From positions 310,001-374,000 of the forward strand of contig CANMWQ010000004.1 of the NCBI GenBank assembly GCA_947501685.1: DNA of 64,000 nucleotides, given 5' to 3'. The translations under genes and the position numbers were made by a program. The notes below the pieces were generated by a model. It made no database searches. It saw only the letters and a list, made by a program, of their open reading frames with translations, and was not told where the DNA came from. Shown here in pieces: positions 34,362 to 43,358 of the stretch (positions within the stretch are counted from its first letter, which is position 1; each line of letters starts with the position of its first letter). Source of the DNA: an uncultured Litoreibacter sp. (lineage in GTDB: Bacteria > Pseudomonadota > Alphaproteobacteria > Rhodobacterales > Rhodobacteraceae).

Positions 34362-35168
34362 ATGCGCATTCTGATCACCAATGATGACGGCATCAATGCC
34401 CCCGGTCTGGCCGTGCTGCACGCCATCGCCACCGAGGTCGCGCAGGGCGGAGAGGTCTGGACCGTGGCCCCCGCCTTCGAGAAATCGGGCGTGGCGCATT
34501 GCATCAACTATGCCCACCCCACGATGATCGCGCAGATGGGCGAGTTTGCCTTCGCAGCCGAAGGCGCGCCCGCCGATTGCGTGCTGGCGGGGCTGCATGA
34601 TGTGCTGAAAGACACGCCCCCCGACCTGATCCTGTCGGGCGTCAACAAGGGCAACAATTCGGCAGAGAACACGGTCTATTCGGGCACCATCGGGGCCTGC
34701 ATGGAGGCCGCTTTGCAAGGCGTCAAATCCATCGCCATGTCGCAATATTTTGGCCCCGACAACGCCCGTCTGTCCAACCCGTTTGAGGCCGCCGCAGCCT
34801 ATGGCGCGGAACTGGTCCATGCACTTTTGGAACATGGCAACTGGGGCGGAGAAAGCCACGCGCTAGGATACAACACATTTTACAACATTAACTTCCCGCC
34901 GGTGGCCGCAGCGGATGTCAAAGGCCGCAAGGTTGTCGCACAAGGGCGCAGGCCTTCAGGCGGGTTCGGGATCGAGCCGCATTTGCCGCCAAACGGGCGC
35001 AAATATCTGTGGATCAAGGGCAACCCGCAAAATGTGGACTCGGGCGAGAATACCGACGCGACGGTGAACCTCGATGGCTATATCTCGATCACGCCGATGC
35101 GCTGCGACCTGACGGCTCATGATCAGCTGGACGCGCTGGACAAAGCCCTGGAAAAAACGCGGACATGA
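34362..35168 (+). CDS. surE: 5'/3'-nucleotidase SurE
   Basis: This 268-residue metal-dependent phosphatase has the N-terminal signature [18 protein letters not shown], with two Asp metal ligands, and [19 protein letters not shown], which places another metal-binding Asn at the active site. It dephosphorylates nucleoside monophosphates and short polyphosphates in the cytoplasm. It overlaps pcm by ATGA. The surE-pcm-nlpD order matches that of E. coli, where rpoS follows. Confidence 0.95.
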   Translation: MRILITNDDGINAPGLAVLHAIATEVAQGGEVWTVAPAFEKSGVAHCINYAHPTMIAQMGEFAFAAEGAPADCVLAGLHDVLKDTPPDLILSGVNKGNNSAENTVYSGTIGACMEAALQGVKSIAMSQYFGPDNARLSNPFEAAAAYGAELVHALLEHGNWGGESHALGYNTFYNINFPPVAAADVKGRKVVAQGRRPSGGFGIEPHLPPNGRKYLWIKGNPQNVDSGENTDATVNLDGYISITPMRCDLTAHDQLDALDKALEKTRT

Positions 35169-35818
35169 CCGAGGCCACGACCTCCGAGGCGGAACGCAAG
35201 ATGCAGTTCCTCTACGCGCTCCGCTCCAAGGGCGTCATGAACGGGCGCGTGCTGACGGCAATGGAAAAGGTCGACCGTGGCGACTTCGTCACCGGGCATT
35301 TTGCCGACCGCGCCTATGAGGACATGCCGCTGCCGATTGCTTGCGGGCAGACAATCAGCCAGCCCTCCGTGGTGGGGCTGATGACGCAGGCGCTGGATGT
35401 GCGGCCGCGCGATAAGGTGCTGGAGGTGGGCACGGGCTCGGGCTATCAGGCCGCGATCCTCAGCCATCTGGCGCGCCGGGTCTACACGGTGGACCGCCAC
35501 GCCCAGCTGACCCGCCCAGTGAAGCAGTATTTCGAGGCCAACCACATCTCCAATGTCACCGTGGTCACCGGCGATGGCAGCTTCGGTTTGCCCGAGCAGG
35601 CCCCGTTCGAGCGGATCATTGTGACCGCTGCTGCCGAAGATCCGCCCGGTCCGCTGTTGGCACAGCTGCAGATGGGGGGTATCATGGTCGTGCCGGTGGG
35701 CCAGTCAGATGCGGTGCAAAGCCTCATCAAGGTCACCCGGACGGAGCAAGGCTTTGATTATGAAGAGCTTTTGCCGGTTCGCTTCGTCCCTCTGCTAGAG
35801 GGTCTGGGACAGAATTAA
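35165..35818 (+). CDS. pcm: Protein-L-isoaspartate O-methyltransferase
   Basis: This 217-residue SAM-dependent enzyme has motif [16 protein letters not shown], the preceding [17 protein letters not shown] that contacts substrate, and [18 protein letters not shown] after the SAM site. It repairs isoaspartyl residues in aged proteins. It is translationally coupled to surE through ATGA and followed 45 bp later by the NlpD-like lipoprotein gene. Confidence 0.95.
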   Translation: MTEATTSEAERKMQFLYALRSKGVMNGRVLTAMEKVDRGDFVTGHFADRAYEDMPLPIACGQTISQPSVVGLMTQALDVRPRDKVLEVGTGSGYQAAILSHLARRVYTVDRHAQLTRPVKQYFEANHISNVTVVTGDGSFGLPEQAPFERIIVTAAAEDPPGPLLAQLQMGGIMVVPVGQSDAVQSLIKVTRTEQGFDYEELLPVRFVPLLEGLGQN

Positions 35819-35863
35819 CGCCGAAGGCCCAGAAATAAGGGTCGGGCTTTGAGGGTGAGCAGC

Positions 35864-37009
35864 ATGCGCAACACGCGTTTTAGCAATATATTGCCAGTGA
35901 TGGCTTTGGGATTTGGGCTTACGGCCTGCGACACGGTGTCAAATTTGGACCTCGACCTGCGCAACAACGCAGGCGGGCTGGACACATCAGACGCCGCGCG
36001 CAACGCGACGCTGGACCGACCTGCTCCAGACAGCCGGGGGGTGATTTCCTACCCGAATTATCAGGTGGCGGTGGCCCAGCGCGGCGACACCGTGGCCAGC
36101 CTGTCGGCACGGGTCGGCGGCTCCGCGGAGGAGATTGCCAGCTTCAACGGGCTGAAGGTGACCGACGCGCTGGGAACAGGAGAGATCGTGGCCCTGCCCC
36201 GCTCCGTGCCCGTGCCCGCCGTTCTGACGCAACCCGGAGCCCAGCCGGGCCCAGTGGATATCTCCGGCATTGCCACTTCGGCCATTGACCGCGCGCCCGC
36301 CCCCACCGCGGGCGGCGGGATTGCGCGCGCGCAACCCTCCAAGCGCATCGACGGGCCTGAGCCCGTGCGCCATCAGGTCAAACGCGGCGAGACCGCCTTC
36401 ACCATCGCGCGGCTCTACAATGTCTCCGTGCGGGCGCTGTCGGATTGGAACGGGCTTGGCGCGGATCTGGAAGTCCGCGAAGACCAGTATTTGCTGATAC
36501 CGGTCTCGGGCGCGAGCGTAACGCCCGCTGCGGCTTCTGCCGCTGCAGCACCGGGGCAAGGCACGGCAACGCCTGTGCCCCCCTCTGCGGCCAAGCCTTT
36601 GCCTGCGCCCGTAGAAGTGGCCCCGAAACCCGCAGCTGCGCCAGCTGTAGCGGCTCCTGCGGCACGGTTCAGCGTACCTGTCTCGGGCAAAGTGTTGCGG
36701 CCCTATAAGAAGAACGCCAACGAAGGCATTGATATTGCTGCAGCAACCGGCACCCCGGTGCAGGCCGCCGCTAACGGGACCGTGGCCGCGATCACGCGGG
36801 ACACCGATCAAGTGCCGATTTTGGTCGTGCGCCACCCGGGCAATATCCTGACGGTCTACGCCAATATCTCCGCGATCAGCGTCAAGAAAGGCGACAAGGT
36901 CACCAAGGGACAGCCGCTGGCCAAAGTGGGGCCGGGCAACCCGCCCTTCCTGCATTTCGAGATCCGCGAAGGGTTTGAAAGCGTGAACCCGTCGAAATAT
37001 CTGAAGTAA
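35864..37009 (+). CDS. nlpD: NlpD-like LysM/M23 lipoprotein, probably amidase activator
   Basis: The start MRNTRFSNILPVM is chosen because GAGGG lies eight bases upstream. LGFGLTAC is a lipobox with Cys22. Two LysM domains (about 66-111 and 169-213) bind murein. The C-terminal M23 domain (about 272-381) is degenerate: the HxxxD pair is Asn286/Asp290, the HxH pair is Phe362/His364, and the middle His of the YAHL motif is Asn. E. coli NlpD shows the same losses and activates AmiC instead of cutting peptidoglycan. Position after surE-pcm supports the call. A Pro/Ala-rich linker joins the domains. Confidence 0.82.
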   Translation: MRNTRFSNILPVMALGFGLTACDTVSNLDLDLRNNAGGLDTSDAARNATLDRPAPDSRGVISYPNYQVAVAQRGDTVASLSARVGGSAEEIASFNGLKVTDALGTGEIVALPRSVPVPAVLTQPGAQPGPVDISGIATSAIDRAPAPTAGGGIARAQPSKRIDGPEPVRHQVKRGETAFTIARLYNVSVRALSDWNGLGADLEVREDQYLLIPVSGASVTPAAASAAAAPGQGTATPVPPSAAKPLPAPVEVAPKPAAAPAVAAPAARFSVPVSGKVLRPYKKNANEGIDIAAATGTPVQAAANGTVAAITRDTDQVPILVVRHPGNILTVYANISAISVKKGDKVTKGQPLAKVGPGNPPFLHFEIREGFESVNPSKYLK

Positions 37010-37013
37010 AAGT

Positions 37014-37040
37014 GCCGGCTGCGCCGGTGTGTTTTTTTTT
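37014..37040 (+). terminator. nlpD terminator
   Basis: GCCGGC-TGC-GCCGGT forms a 5-6 bp stem, followed within two bases by a run of nine T's. A second perfect hairpin, GAGGGGCG-CTCG-CGCCCCTC (37048-37067), lies right behind it. Confidence 0.7.
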
Positions 37041-37121
37041 GCTCTTTGAGGGGCGCTCGCGCCCCTCAGCCGCAAGGGCAAACGCCCCTGAGGATATTTT
37101 TGAACATGGAAATTCTGAAAT

Positions 37122-37973
37122 TTAGAGGGCGACGCCCTGGCGGCCTGCGAGGTCAGTGAAATATTGCCAGGCGACACGGCCTGAGCGGGAGCCGCGTGTT
37201 TGCTGCCATTCGATGGCCTCCGCGCGCAATGTCTCGGCGTCGATGCTTACACCGTACGCGGCGCAATAGCCTGTGATCATCGCCAGATACTGATCCTGAT
37301 CGCAGGGGTGGAAACCCAGCCAGAGCCCAAACCGGTCCGACAGGGAGACCTTTTCCTCGACCGCCTCAGAGGGGTTGATGGCAGAGCCACGCTCGTTTTC
37401 GATCATGTCGCGCGGCATCAAATGGCGGCGGTTCGAGGTCGCGTAGAGGATCACATTCTCCGGCCTGCCCTCGATGCCGCCATCAAGCACCGCCTTGAGC
37501 GATTTGTAATGCTCGTCATCATGGCTGAAGCTCAGATCGTCGCAGAAGAGCACGAAACGCTGCTCAGGCGCGGCGCGCAGCAGGCCCAGAAGACGGCCCA
37601 CGGAAGGCAGGTCTTCGCGTTGCAACTCGATCAGTTTCAGCGCGTGGGTTTGACTGACATGAGCGTGGATCGCCTTGACCAGCGAGGATTTCCCCATGCC
37701 CCGCGCGCCCCAGAGAAGCGCGTTGTTCGCAGCGAAGCCTTTGGCGAATTGTTCGGTATTGGCCAGGAGCGTGTCGCGGGACCGCTCGATGCCGATCAGC
37801 AGATCAAGCGCCACGCGTTTCACATCTTGGACAGGCTGCAACCGATCCGGCGAGACATGCCACAGATAGGCCGAGGCCTGCGCGAAATCCGGAACGACGC
37901 CGGGGGGCGGGGAGACGCGTTCCAGCGCCTCCGCGATGCGGGTCAGGGCCGCGTCACTCGCGTCCTCATTCAA
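37122..37973 (-). CDS. DUF815 family AAA ATPase
   Basis: This 283-residue cytoplasmic protein has Walker A in LLWGARGMGKSSLVKAI (about 88-104) and Walker B in FVLFCDDLSF. YATSNRRHLMPRDM contains the sensor-1 Asn region. It belongs to the uncharacterised DUF815 ATPase family. Its start overlaps the tatC stop by ATGA, so it is expressed with the Tat genes, though no Tat role is known. Function is unassigned. Confidence 0.85.
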   Translation of the reverse strand: MNEDASDAALTRIAEALERVSPPPGVVPDFAQASAYLWHVSPDRLQPVQDVKRVALDLLIGIERSRDTLLANTEQFAKGFAANNALLWGARGMGKSSLVKAIHAHVSQTHALKLIELQREDLPSVGRLLGLLRAAPEQRFVLFCDDLSFSHDDEHYKSLKAVLDGGIEGRPENVILYATSNRRHLMPRDMIENERGSAINPSEAVEEKVSLSDRFGLWLGFHPCDQDQYLAMITGYCAAYGVSIDAETLRAEAIEWQQTRGSRSGRVAWQYFTDLAGRQGVAL

Positions 37974-38884
37974 GGGCCGCGATCCTCGGTATGGACCTCG
38001 TCTTCGTCATCGTCTTCGTCCCAGAGCCCCTCCTCACGCAGCTTGGCCTCGCGCTTTTTCTCCACCCGGCCCACGAGGAAAATCGACACCTCGTAGAGCC
38101 CGTAGACCACGACAAACAAAATCCCTTGGGTGATCACATCGGGCGGCGTCACCAAGGCGGCCAGCACCAAAATGCCCACCACCGCGTATTTGCGCACCGA
38201 TTTGAGCCCCTCGGCAGAGACCAGCCCCGCCTTGCCCATTAGCGTGAGCAGCACCGGCAGCTGGAAGCACAGCCCGAAGGCCATGATGAATTTCAACGTG
38301 ATATCGAGACTTTCATTGACCTTGCCGAAGAAGGTTATGCGGATGCCTTCGCCGGTTTCAGGCACAATCGCAGCACCCTCTGGCAGCGCTGTGCCGGCAC
38401 CTTGCAGCAGATTGGCAAAAATCGAGGAAACATCGGCAAAGCCCAGGAAAAACGCCATCGCCAGCGGGGTGACCACGAAATGCGCAAAGCTCGCCCCGAG
38501 AAAGAACATCAGCGGCGAGGCGATCAGAAAGGGCAGGAATGCGTTCTTTTCGGTGCGGTAGAGCCCCGGCGCCACGAAGCGCCACAGCTGGAAGCCAATG
38601 ACCGGGAAGGCCAGCGCGAAACCGAACACCATAGAGATGCGGAAGAGCGTAAACAGATATTCCTGCGGCGAGGTATATTGCAGCGTGGGCGACGGATCAC
38701 CCAAATCACGCAACGTGGCCTCAATCGGGCCCAGCAGGAATTGCAGGATCGGCTCGGCCACCACGAAGGCCAGCACGATGCCGACGATAAAGGCTCCGAC
38801 GGCGCGAATGAGGCGCGTGCGCAGCTCGGCCAAATGCTCGATCAGCGGCGCGGCGCTGTCTTCGACCTGATCCGTATCGCTCAT
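37970..38884 (-). CDS. tatC: Sec-independent translocase TatC
   Basis: This 304-residue inner-membrane protein has six helices. The N-terminal [17 protein letters not shown] binds the twin-arginine signal; [17 protein letters not shown] and the [15 protein letters not shown] segment are conserved. The C-terminal tail is unusually acidic ([14 protein letters not shown]). It forms the receptor complex with TatB. It overlaps both tatB and the DUF815 gene by four bases. Confidence 0.96.
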   Translation of the reverse strand: MSDTDQVEDSAAPLIEHLAELRTRLIRAVGAFIVGIVLAFVVAEPILQFLLGPIEATLRDLGDPSPTLQYTSPQEYLFTLFRISMVFGFALAFPVIGFQLWRFVAPGLYRTEKNAFLPFLIASPLMFFLGASFAHFVVTPLAMAFFLGFADVSSIFANLLQGAGTALPEGAAIVPETGEGIRITFFGKVNESLDITLKFIMAFGLCFQLPVLLTLMGKAGLVSAEGLKSVRKYAVVGILVLAALVTPPDVITQGILFVVVYGLYEVSIFLVGRVEKKREAKLREEGLWDEDDDEDEVHTEDRGP

Positions 38885-39402
38885 GAGGAGGCCTTCTTGG
38901 CCGCAGGTTTTTTAGGGGCTGTTTTCTTGGCGGCAGGTTTCTTCGCAGCGGGTTTCTTGGCCGCTTTCGGCTTCGCGGCCTTCGGCTTGGCCTTGGCTTT
39001 CGGCGCGGCCTCAGCTGCCGCCGCTTCGGCCTCCGCCGCGCGCTTGGCGGCTTCTTTCTTGGCCGTGGCCTCGTGGATCTTCTTGGCTGTCTCCGCGCGG
39101 TCCTTGGCCAGCTTTTCGGTTTCCGATCCGGGGGTGAATTTCGACGGGTCCACCGCCTTTTTCACCGCATCCAGCCCCATTTTCTTGGGGTTCGTCGCCG
39201 CTTTCAGCGTCTTGGACACGTCGGAGACGCCCGCATCATCGGCCGCCGCCTCCATCGCCGAGCTGAACTCCCGCGCCATGCGTTTGGCCTTGCCGGTGAA
39301 CTGCCCCAAGGTGCGGAACATGCCGGGCAGGTCCTTGGGACCCACCACGATCAGCGCCACCACGCCGACCACCAACATTTCGGTCATGCCGATATCAAAC
39401 AT
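38881..39402 (-). CDS. tatB: Sec-independent translocase TatB
   Basis: This 173-residue protein starts [28 protein letters not shown], here split as one membrane helix and the GPKDLP hinge of the family. An amphipathic helix follows. The last ~60 residues are an Ala/Lys/Pro repeat tail ([17 protein letters not shown]) like that of histone-H1-type proteins, much longer than in E. coli TatB. It lies 18 bp after tatA and overlaps tatC. Confidence 0.94.
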   Translation of the reverse strand: MFDIGMTEMLVVGVVALIVVGPKDLPGMFRTLGQFTGKAKRMAREFSSAMEAAADDAGVSDVSKTLKAATNPKKMGLDAVKKAVDPSKFTPGSETEKLAKDRAETAKKIHEATAKKEAAKRAAEAEAAAAEAAPKAKAKPKAAKPKAAKKPAAKKPAAKKTAPKKPAAKKASS

Positions 39403-39420
39403 CCGCGCGGCCCCTTACGA

Positions 39421-39651
39421 TCAGGCTTTGTCTTTGTCGCTCGGGGTGACGTCCTTGGCGGCCTCTGCGGCGCTGTCGGCCACGGTCTCCGCCTCGTCGA
39501 TTTCCTTGGTGCTGTCATCCACGCCCTTCTTGAAGGCGGTGATGCCCTTGCCGACCTCACCCATCAGCGACGAGATCTTGCCCCGGCCAAAGAGCACCAG
39601 AACCACAACCGCGATCAGCAAAAGACCCGGCAATCCAATATTGTTCAGCAT
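39421..39651 (-). CDS. tatA: Sec-independent translocase TatA
   Basis: This 76-residue protein has one N-terminal membrane helix ([17 protein letters not shown]), the [16 protein letters not shown] hinge and amphipathic helix, and an acidic C-terminal tail. TatA oligomers form the protein-conducting path. It is the first gene of tatA-tatB-tatC-DUF815. Its promoter must lie in the ~230-bp gap shared with the divergent small gene. Confidence 0.95.
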   Translation of the reverse strand: MLNNIGLPGLLLIAVVVLVLFGRGKISSLMGEVGKGITAFKKGVDDSTKEIDEAETVADSAAEAAKDVTPSDKDKA

Positions 39652-39815
39652 GTGACGCTACTCCTGTCTGGCGCGATGTCGCGCGCGTTCCACTTGGTCA
39701 GGTGCCTGTTTACGCTTTTGGCCCGACTTTCGGAACCCGCAAAAACGCCTTGAGCCGCCGTCTTTGGCGCGTTTTGCACCCCGTTTGGGAAATCTATCGC
39801 GTTGCAGCATCTCTC

Positions 39816-39833
39816 CTGACAGGTTTATGTCAG
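39816..39833. promoter_or_regulatory. Operator-like dyad upstream of the ABM-like gene
   Basis: CTGACA, six bases, then TGTCAG is a perfect 6-bp dyad about 53 bp upstream of the ABM-like start, in the region divergent from tatA. It is a typical size for a dimeric repressor site. The WYL regulator two genes on is one candidate to bind it. Confidence 0.4.
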
Positions 39834-39885
39834 TTGTGCCGAACTACAAAGGTCAAACCGAAACAGAATCACATGGAGTTTCCAC

Positions 39886-40194
39886 ATGACCACCACCCCT
39901 GCCCCGCAGATTGCCGAAGTCGTGACCTTTCGCCTGAATGATGGCGTCAGCGACGCCGACTACCTCGCGTTGAACGAAGCCAGCAAAGACCACATCAGTG
40001 CCCTGCCCGGTTTCGTCAGCCGCCAGCTGTCCAAATCCGACGACGGGGTCTGGACCGACTACACCCTCTGGGCCAGCGCCGAAGCCGCCCAGGCCCATAT
40101 GGAGAGCTTCATGTCCCAAGATTTCGCCCCCGCCCTGGTCGGCGCAATCAACGCCGAGACGATGCGTATGCGGCATCAGAAAATCCTCGGATAG
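39886..40194 (+). CDS. Antibiotic biosynthesis monooxygenase-like (ABM) small protein
   Basis: This 102-residue protein appears to have a dimeric alpha/beta-barrel (ferredoxin-like) fold. EVVTFRLNDGVSDADYL, ISALPGFVSRQLS and YTLWASAEAAQAHMESF match the usual order of ABM/Dabb-type strands and helix, including the GF(V) turn and the W in the third strand. Such proteins include heme monooxygenases and stress-related small enzymes; no catalytic residues are diagnostic. It lies seven bases upstream of the WYL regulator gene. Confidence 0.6.
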   Translation: MTTTPAPQIAEVVTFRLNDGVSDADYLALNEASKDHISALPGFVSRQLSKSDDGVWTDYTLWASAEAAQAHMESFMSQDFAPALVGAINAETMRMRHQKILG

Positions 40195-40201
40195 GGCCGC
40201 C

Positions 40202-40903
40202 ATGCGTCGCACCGACCGCCTCTTTGATCTGGTCCTGATCCTGCGCGACGGGCGGTTGCACCGCGCCGAGGATCTGGCCCGCAAACTTGAGGTCTCGGTG
40301 CGCACGATCTACCGCGATATGGACACGCTGGTGCTTTCCGGCGTGCCCGTCGCGGGGGAGCGTGGCATGGGCTACATGATGACCGCGCCCATCACCTTGC
40401 CGCCGCTGAACCTGACCCTGACGGAGCTGGAGGCGCTGCATCTGGGCATGGCCGTTGTGGGGGAGGCCGCCGATGACGAGTTGAAAGACGCGGCCCGCAC
40501 GCTTTCGGCCAAGATCGACGCGGTGCTGCCTGAGGACCGCGCCACCCCGCCCACCGGCTGGGGCTTTGCCGTCTACCCGTTTCAGGACGCCGCCGCGGGG
40601 TTTCGGTTCATGCCGCAAATCCGCAAGGCGATCCGCGCGCGTCAGAAGCTGAAGATCGACTATAGCGACGACAGCGGCGCCCGCTCCACACGGGTCATTC
40701 GCCCGCTGCAAATGGAATATTGGGGCCGGGTCTGGACTGCCTCCTGCTGGTGCGAGCTGCGCGGCGACTTCCGGCTGTTCCGCATCGACCGCATCCGGGC
40801 GCTGACCGTGCTGGCCGAGCTGTTTGTCGAGGAGCAAGGAAAATCCCTCGCCGATTTCACGGCCATCTATAAAGACCGCCATTCTGAGCGGCGCGCGCCC
40901 TGA
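40202..40903 (+). CDS. HTH/WYL-domain (YafY-type) transcriptional regulator
   Basis: The start MRRTDRLFDLVLILRDG is chosen because it follows the upstream stop by seven bases and opens with the DeoR-like HTH. The HTH spans about 1-60, with LARKLEVSVRTIYRDMDTL, followed by a WYL sensor domain (about 130-215) including KLKIDYSDDSG and RVIRPLQMEYWGRVWTA. WYL proteins sense ligands, sometimes nucleic acids, and act as repressors or activators. It is probably cotranscribed with the ABM-like gene and may control it. Confidence 0.85.
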   Translation: MRRTDRLFDLVLILRDGRLHRAEDLARKLEVSVRTIYRDMDTLVLSGVPVAGERGMGYMMTAPITLPPLNLTLTELEALHLGMAVVGEAADDELKDAARTLSAKIDAVLPEDRATPPTGWGFAVYPFQDAAAGFRFMPQIRKAIRARQKLKIDYSDDSGARSTRVIRPLQMEYWGRVWTASCWCELRGDFRLFRIDRIRALTVLAELFVEEQGKSLADFTAIYKDRHSERRAP

Positions 40904-40970
40904 GCCTCATCCCTTAAAGCCTCATCACTGCTTCAAAAATACTCCCCCCGGAGGGTCGGCCAGCCCGCCT

Positions 40971-41405
40971 TCACCCCCGACGATACTCCGACACCATCCG
41001 GTAATCCTTGCGCGGCCCCTGCACCCGCCACACCGCCCGCCAGCCCGCCGCCCAGCGCAAAAAATCATAGCTCACATGGTAGAGATCCGGGTCACAATGA
41101 TGCACCGCTTCCGGCGCAGCCCCGGCGTCTTCGATCACATGAAACGGCCGCCCGTCCTCGAACAGCACAGCAATCCCGCCCGGCGCTTGTTGCCAGATAT
41201 AGGCCCGGCGCGCCGCCATCGGGGGCTGGTGGGCATAGCTCATCTCCCCGGACTCTATATAGTCCAGCTCCTCCCCTTTTCCGGGCCGAGGGGAAAACAG
41301 TGCGCTGCCTTCAAACTGGCCTTCCGATTGCGCACGGCGGTCCTCGATGACGCGGCTCAGATGCCAGCGCCCCTCGAAAGTTTTCAGCTCAGGAAGTCTG
41401 CCCAT
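40971..41405 (-). CDS. DUF6314-like lipocalin-fold hypothetical protein
   Basis: This 144-residue cytoplasmic protein opens with LKTFEGRWHLSRVIEDR and continues with alternating beta strands (GSALFSPRPG, ELDYIESGEM, AYIWQQAPGGIAVLFEDGR, FHVIED), then HHCDPDLYHVSYDF. This looks like the small lipocalin-like DUF6314 family. Function is unknown. It is convergent with the WYL regulator, with a gene-end motif between, and divergent from purB. Confidence 0.6.
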   Translation of the reverse strand: MGRLPELKTFEGRWHLSRVIEDRRAQSEGQFEGSALFSPRPGKGEELDYIESGEMSYAHQPPMAARRAYIWQQAPGGIAVLFEDGRPFHVIEDAGAAPEAVHHCDPDLYHVSYDFLRWAAGWRAVWRVQGPRKDYRMVSEYRRG

Positions 41406-41568
41406 CTCGCCCCTCCTACAAACCGCGCAGCCGCCGCCCGGTCCTTCCTCAAATACAGGCCACCCCCCCGGATCATCGCATCCTCATGTGTTGCAAGACT
41501 TGTGAGCCCTTGCCCCGCAGTCTAAGACGCCCCCAACGCCCACTCAACTCTCGAAAGCGCGCAGTAAA

Positions 41569-42870
41569 ATGATCCCCAGATATTCCCGCCCCGACATGGT
41601 CAAAATATGGTCGCCTGAGACCAAATTCCGCATCTGGTTCGAGATCGAGGCGCATGCCTGCGACGCCATGGCCGATCTCGGCGTGATCCCGCGCGAAAAT
41701 GCGCAAGCCGTCTGGAAGGCCAAAGATGTGGAGTTCGACGTGGCCCGCATTGACGAGATCGAAGCCGTCACCAAACATGACGTCATCGCCTTTCTGACCC
41801 ATCTGGCCGAGCATGTGGGCAGCGACGAGGCGCGCTTCGTCCATCAGGGCATGACCAGCTCGGACGTGCTCGACACCTGCTTCAACGTCCAGCTTGTCCG
41901 CGCCGCCGACATTCTGATCGCAGACGTGGACGCGCTTCTGGCCGCGCTCAAGAAACGCGCGATGGAACACAAAGACACGCTGCGCGTTGGCCGCTCCCAC
42001 GGCATCCATGCCGAGCCCACCACAATGGGCCTGACCTTCGCGCGTTTCTACGCAGAGATGGACCGCAACAAGACCCGGCTGATCACTGCCCGCGAAGAGA
42101 TCTCCACCGGTGCCATCTCGGGCGCCATCGGGACCTTTGCCAATGTCGATCCGCGCGTTGAGGAACATGTCTGCGAAAAGCTGGGCCTGCGCCCTGAGCC
42201 GATCTCCACCCAAGTCATTCCCCGCGACCGCCACGCCGCCTTTTTCGCGGCTTTGGGCGTGGTCGCCTCCAGCATCGAGAACATCGCCACCGAAATCCGC
42301 CACATGCAACGCACGGAGGTGCTGGAAGGCGCGGAGTTCTTCTCCATGGGCCAAAAAGGCTCCTCCGCCATGCCGCATAAGAAGAACCCGATCCTCACCG
42401 AAAACCTCACCGGTCTGGCCCGCACCATCCGCATGGCCGTGGTCCCCGCGATGGAAAACGTAGCACTGTGGCACGAGCGCGATATCTCGCACAGCTCGGT
42501 GGAGCGCATGATCGGACCCGACGCCACCATCACGCTCGATTTCGCATTGGCACGTCTGACAGGTGTCATCGACAAGATGCTGATCTTCCCCGACAATATG
42601 CTCGACAATATGAACAAATTCCCCGGTCTCGTCATGAGCCAACGCGTGCTTCTGGCCCTCACCCAAGCCGGTGTCAGCCGCGAAGATGCCTATGCGATGG
42701 TGCAGCGCAACGCCCTGAAGGTCTGGGAGCACCGCACCGATTTCCGCGAAGAGCTTCTGGCCGATGAAGAGGTCTGCAAGGCGCTCAGCAAAGACGAAAT
42801 CAACGAAAAATTCGACATGGGCTACCATACCAAACATGTCGACACGATCTTCAAACGCGTCTTCGGCTAA
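41569..42870 (+). CDS. purB: Adenylosuccinate lyase
   Basis: This 433-residue enzyme of the fumarase/aspartase superfamily begins MIPRYSRPDMVKIW. It has VHQGMTSSDVLDT (substrate binding), RVGRSHGIHAEP-like VGRSHGIHAEPTT with a catalytic His, and the signature GSSAMPHKKNP with the catalytic Ser loop. It acts twice in purine synthesis, releasing fumarate from SAICAR and adenylosuccinate. The gene stands alone on the plus strand and is followed by an 18-bp duplication and a hairpin. Confidence 0.96.
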   Translation: MIPRYSRPDMVKIWSPETKFRIWFEIEAHACDAMADLGVIPRENAQAVWKAKDVEFDVARIDEIEAVTKHDVIAFLTHLAEHVGSDEARFVHQGMTSSDVLDTCFNVQLVRAADILIADVDALLAALKKRAMEHKDTLRVGRSHGIHAEPTTMGLTFARFYAEMDRNKTRLITAREEISTGAISGAIGTFANVDPRVEEHVCEKLGLRPEPISTQVIPRDRHAAFFAALGVVASSIENIATEIRHMQRTEVLEGAEFFSMGQKGSSAMPHKKNPILTENLTGLARTIRMAVVPAMENVALWHERDISHSSVERMIGPDATITLDFALARLTGVIDKMLIFPDNMLDNMNKFPGLVMSQRVLLALTQAGVSREDAYAMVQRNALKVWEHRTDFREELLADEEVCKALSKDEINEKFDMGYHTKHVDTIFKRVFG

Positions 42871-42888
42871 CCTCTCACCGCTCACCTC

Positions 42889-42952
42889 CCATTAAGGTTA
42901 ACGCGGCCATTAAGGTTAACGCGGCGCGCCACAGAGCCCAAAGGCGCGCCGC
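42889..42952. repeat. Tandem 18-bp duplication and hairpin after purB
   Basis: CCATTAAGGTTAACGCGG occurs twice back to back (42889-42906 and 42907-42924) without a mismatch. The end of the second copy starts a 10-bp stem, GCGGCGCGCC with GGCGCGCCGC (42943-42952), around a 12-base loop. The hairpin may end purB transcription, although no T-run follows. Confidence 0.75.
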
Positions 42953-43066
42953 TCCCCCATCTCCATTTGGTTAAAAATACTCAAACGCACCACCAGCCAA
43001 AACCGCTGCCATTGCCAAACCGGGCCCGCGTGCTAGTGTCTTGAACAGAACAACAGGAGAGCAAGC

Positions 43067-43231
43067 ATGAACACCAAGATCATCCTCGCCGCACTGGCGC
43101 TCACTTTTGCCCCCAGCATTGCATCCGCAATGGGCTGCGGAGCGGACCACATCAAGCAAACCTCCAGCTGCCAATCCGGCACCAGCTGGGACGCCGAGGC
43201 AGGCGCCTGCGTGGCCAGCCCAACGGGTTAA
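43067..43231 (+). CDS. Small secreted protein with a cysteine-pair motif
   Basis: This protein has 54 residues, with AGGAGAGCAAGC before the ATG. MNTKIILAALALTFAPSIASA is a signal peptide. The mature ~33 residues contain CGADHIKQTSSCQSGTSW and end GACVASPTG, with a C-x2-G-x2-W-D-x4-x2-C-V pattern that recurs in the next gene's product. The role is unknown. Neighbouring position after purB and the shared motif suggest the two secreted proteins are related. Confidence 0.7.
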   Translation: MNTKIILAALALTFAPSIASAMGCGADHIKQTSSCQSGTSWDAEAGACVASPTG

Positions 43232-43260
43232 AACACCCCAATCCGCGACATTATTCATTT

Positions 43261-43290
43261 AGGGCGATGCACTTTAAAGTTCATCGCCTT
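43261..43290. promoter_or_regulatory. 30-bp near-perfect dyad upstream of the TPR-like gene
   Basis: AGGGCGATGCACTTT is followed directly by AAAGTTCATCGCCTT, its reverse complement except for one mismatch and one G-T pair. There is no loop, so it is more like a protein-binding dyad or cruciform than a terminator. It lies about 70 bp before the next start. Confidence 0.55.
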
Positions 43291-43358
43291 GCGTCGTTTT
43301 TGGGGCCATGTTCGGCCCGCAAACCGACTTGAAACAGATCTATATAAGGACGTCTCTC

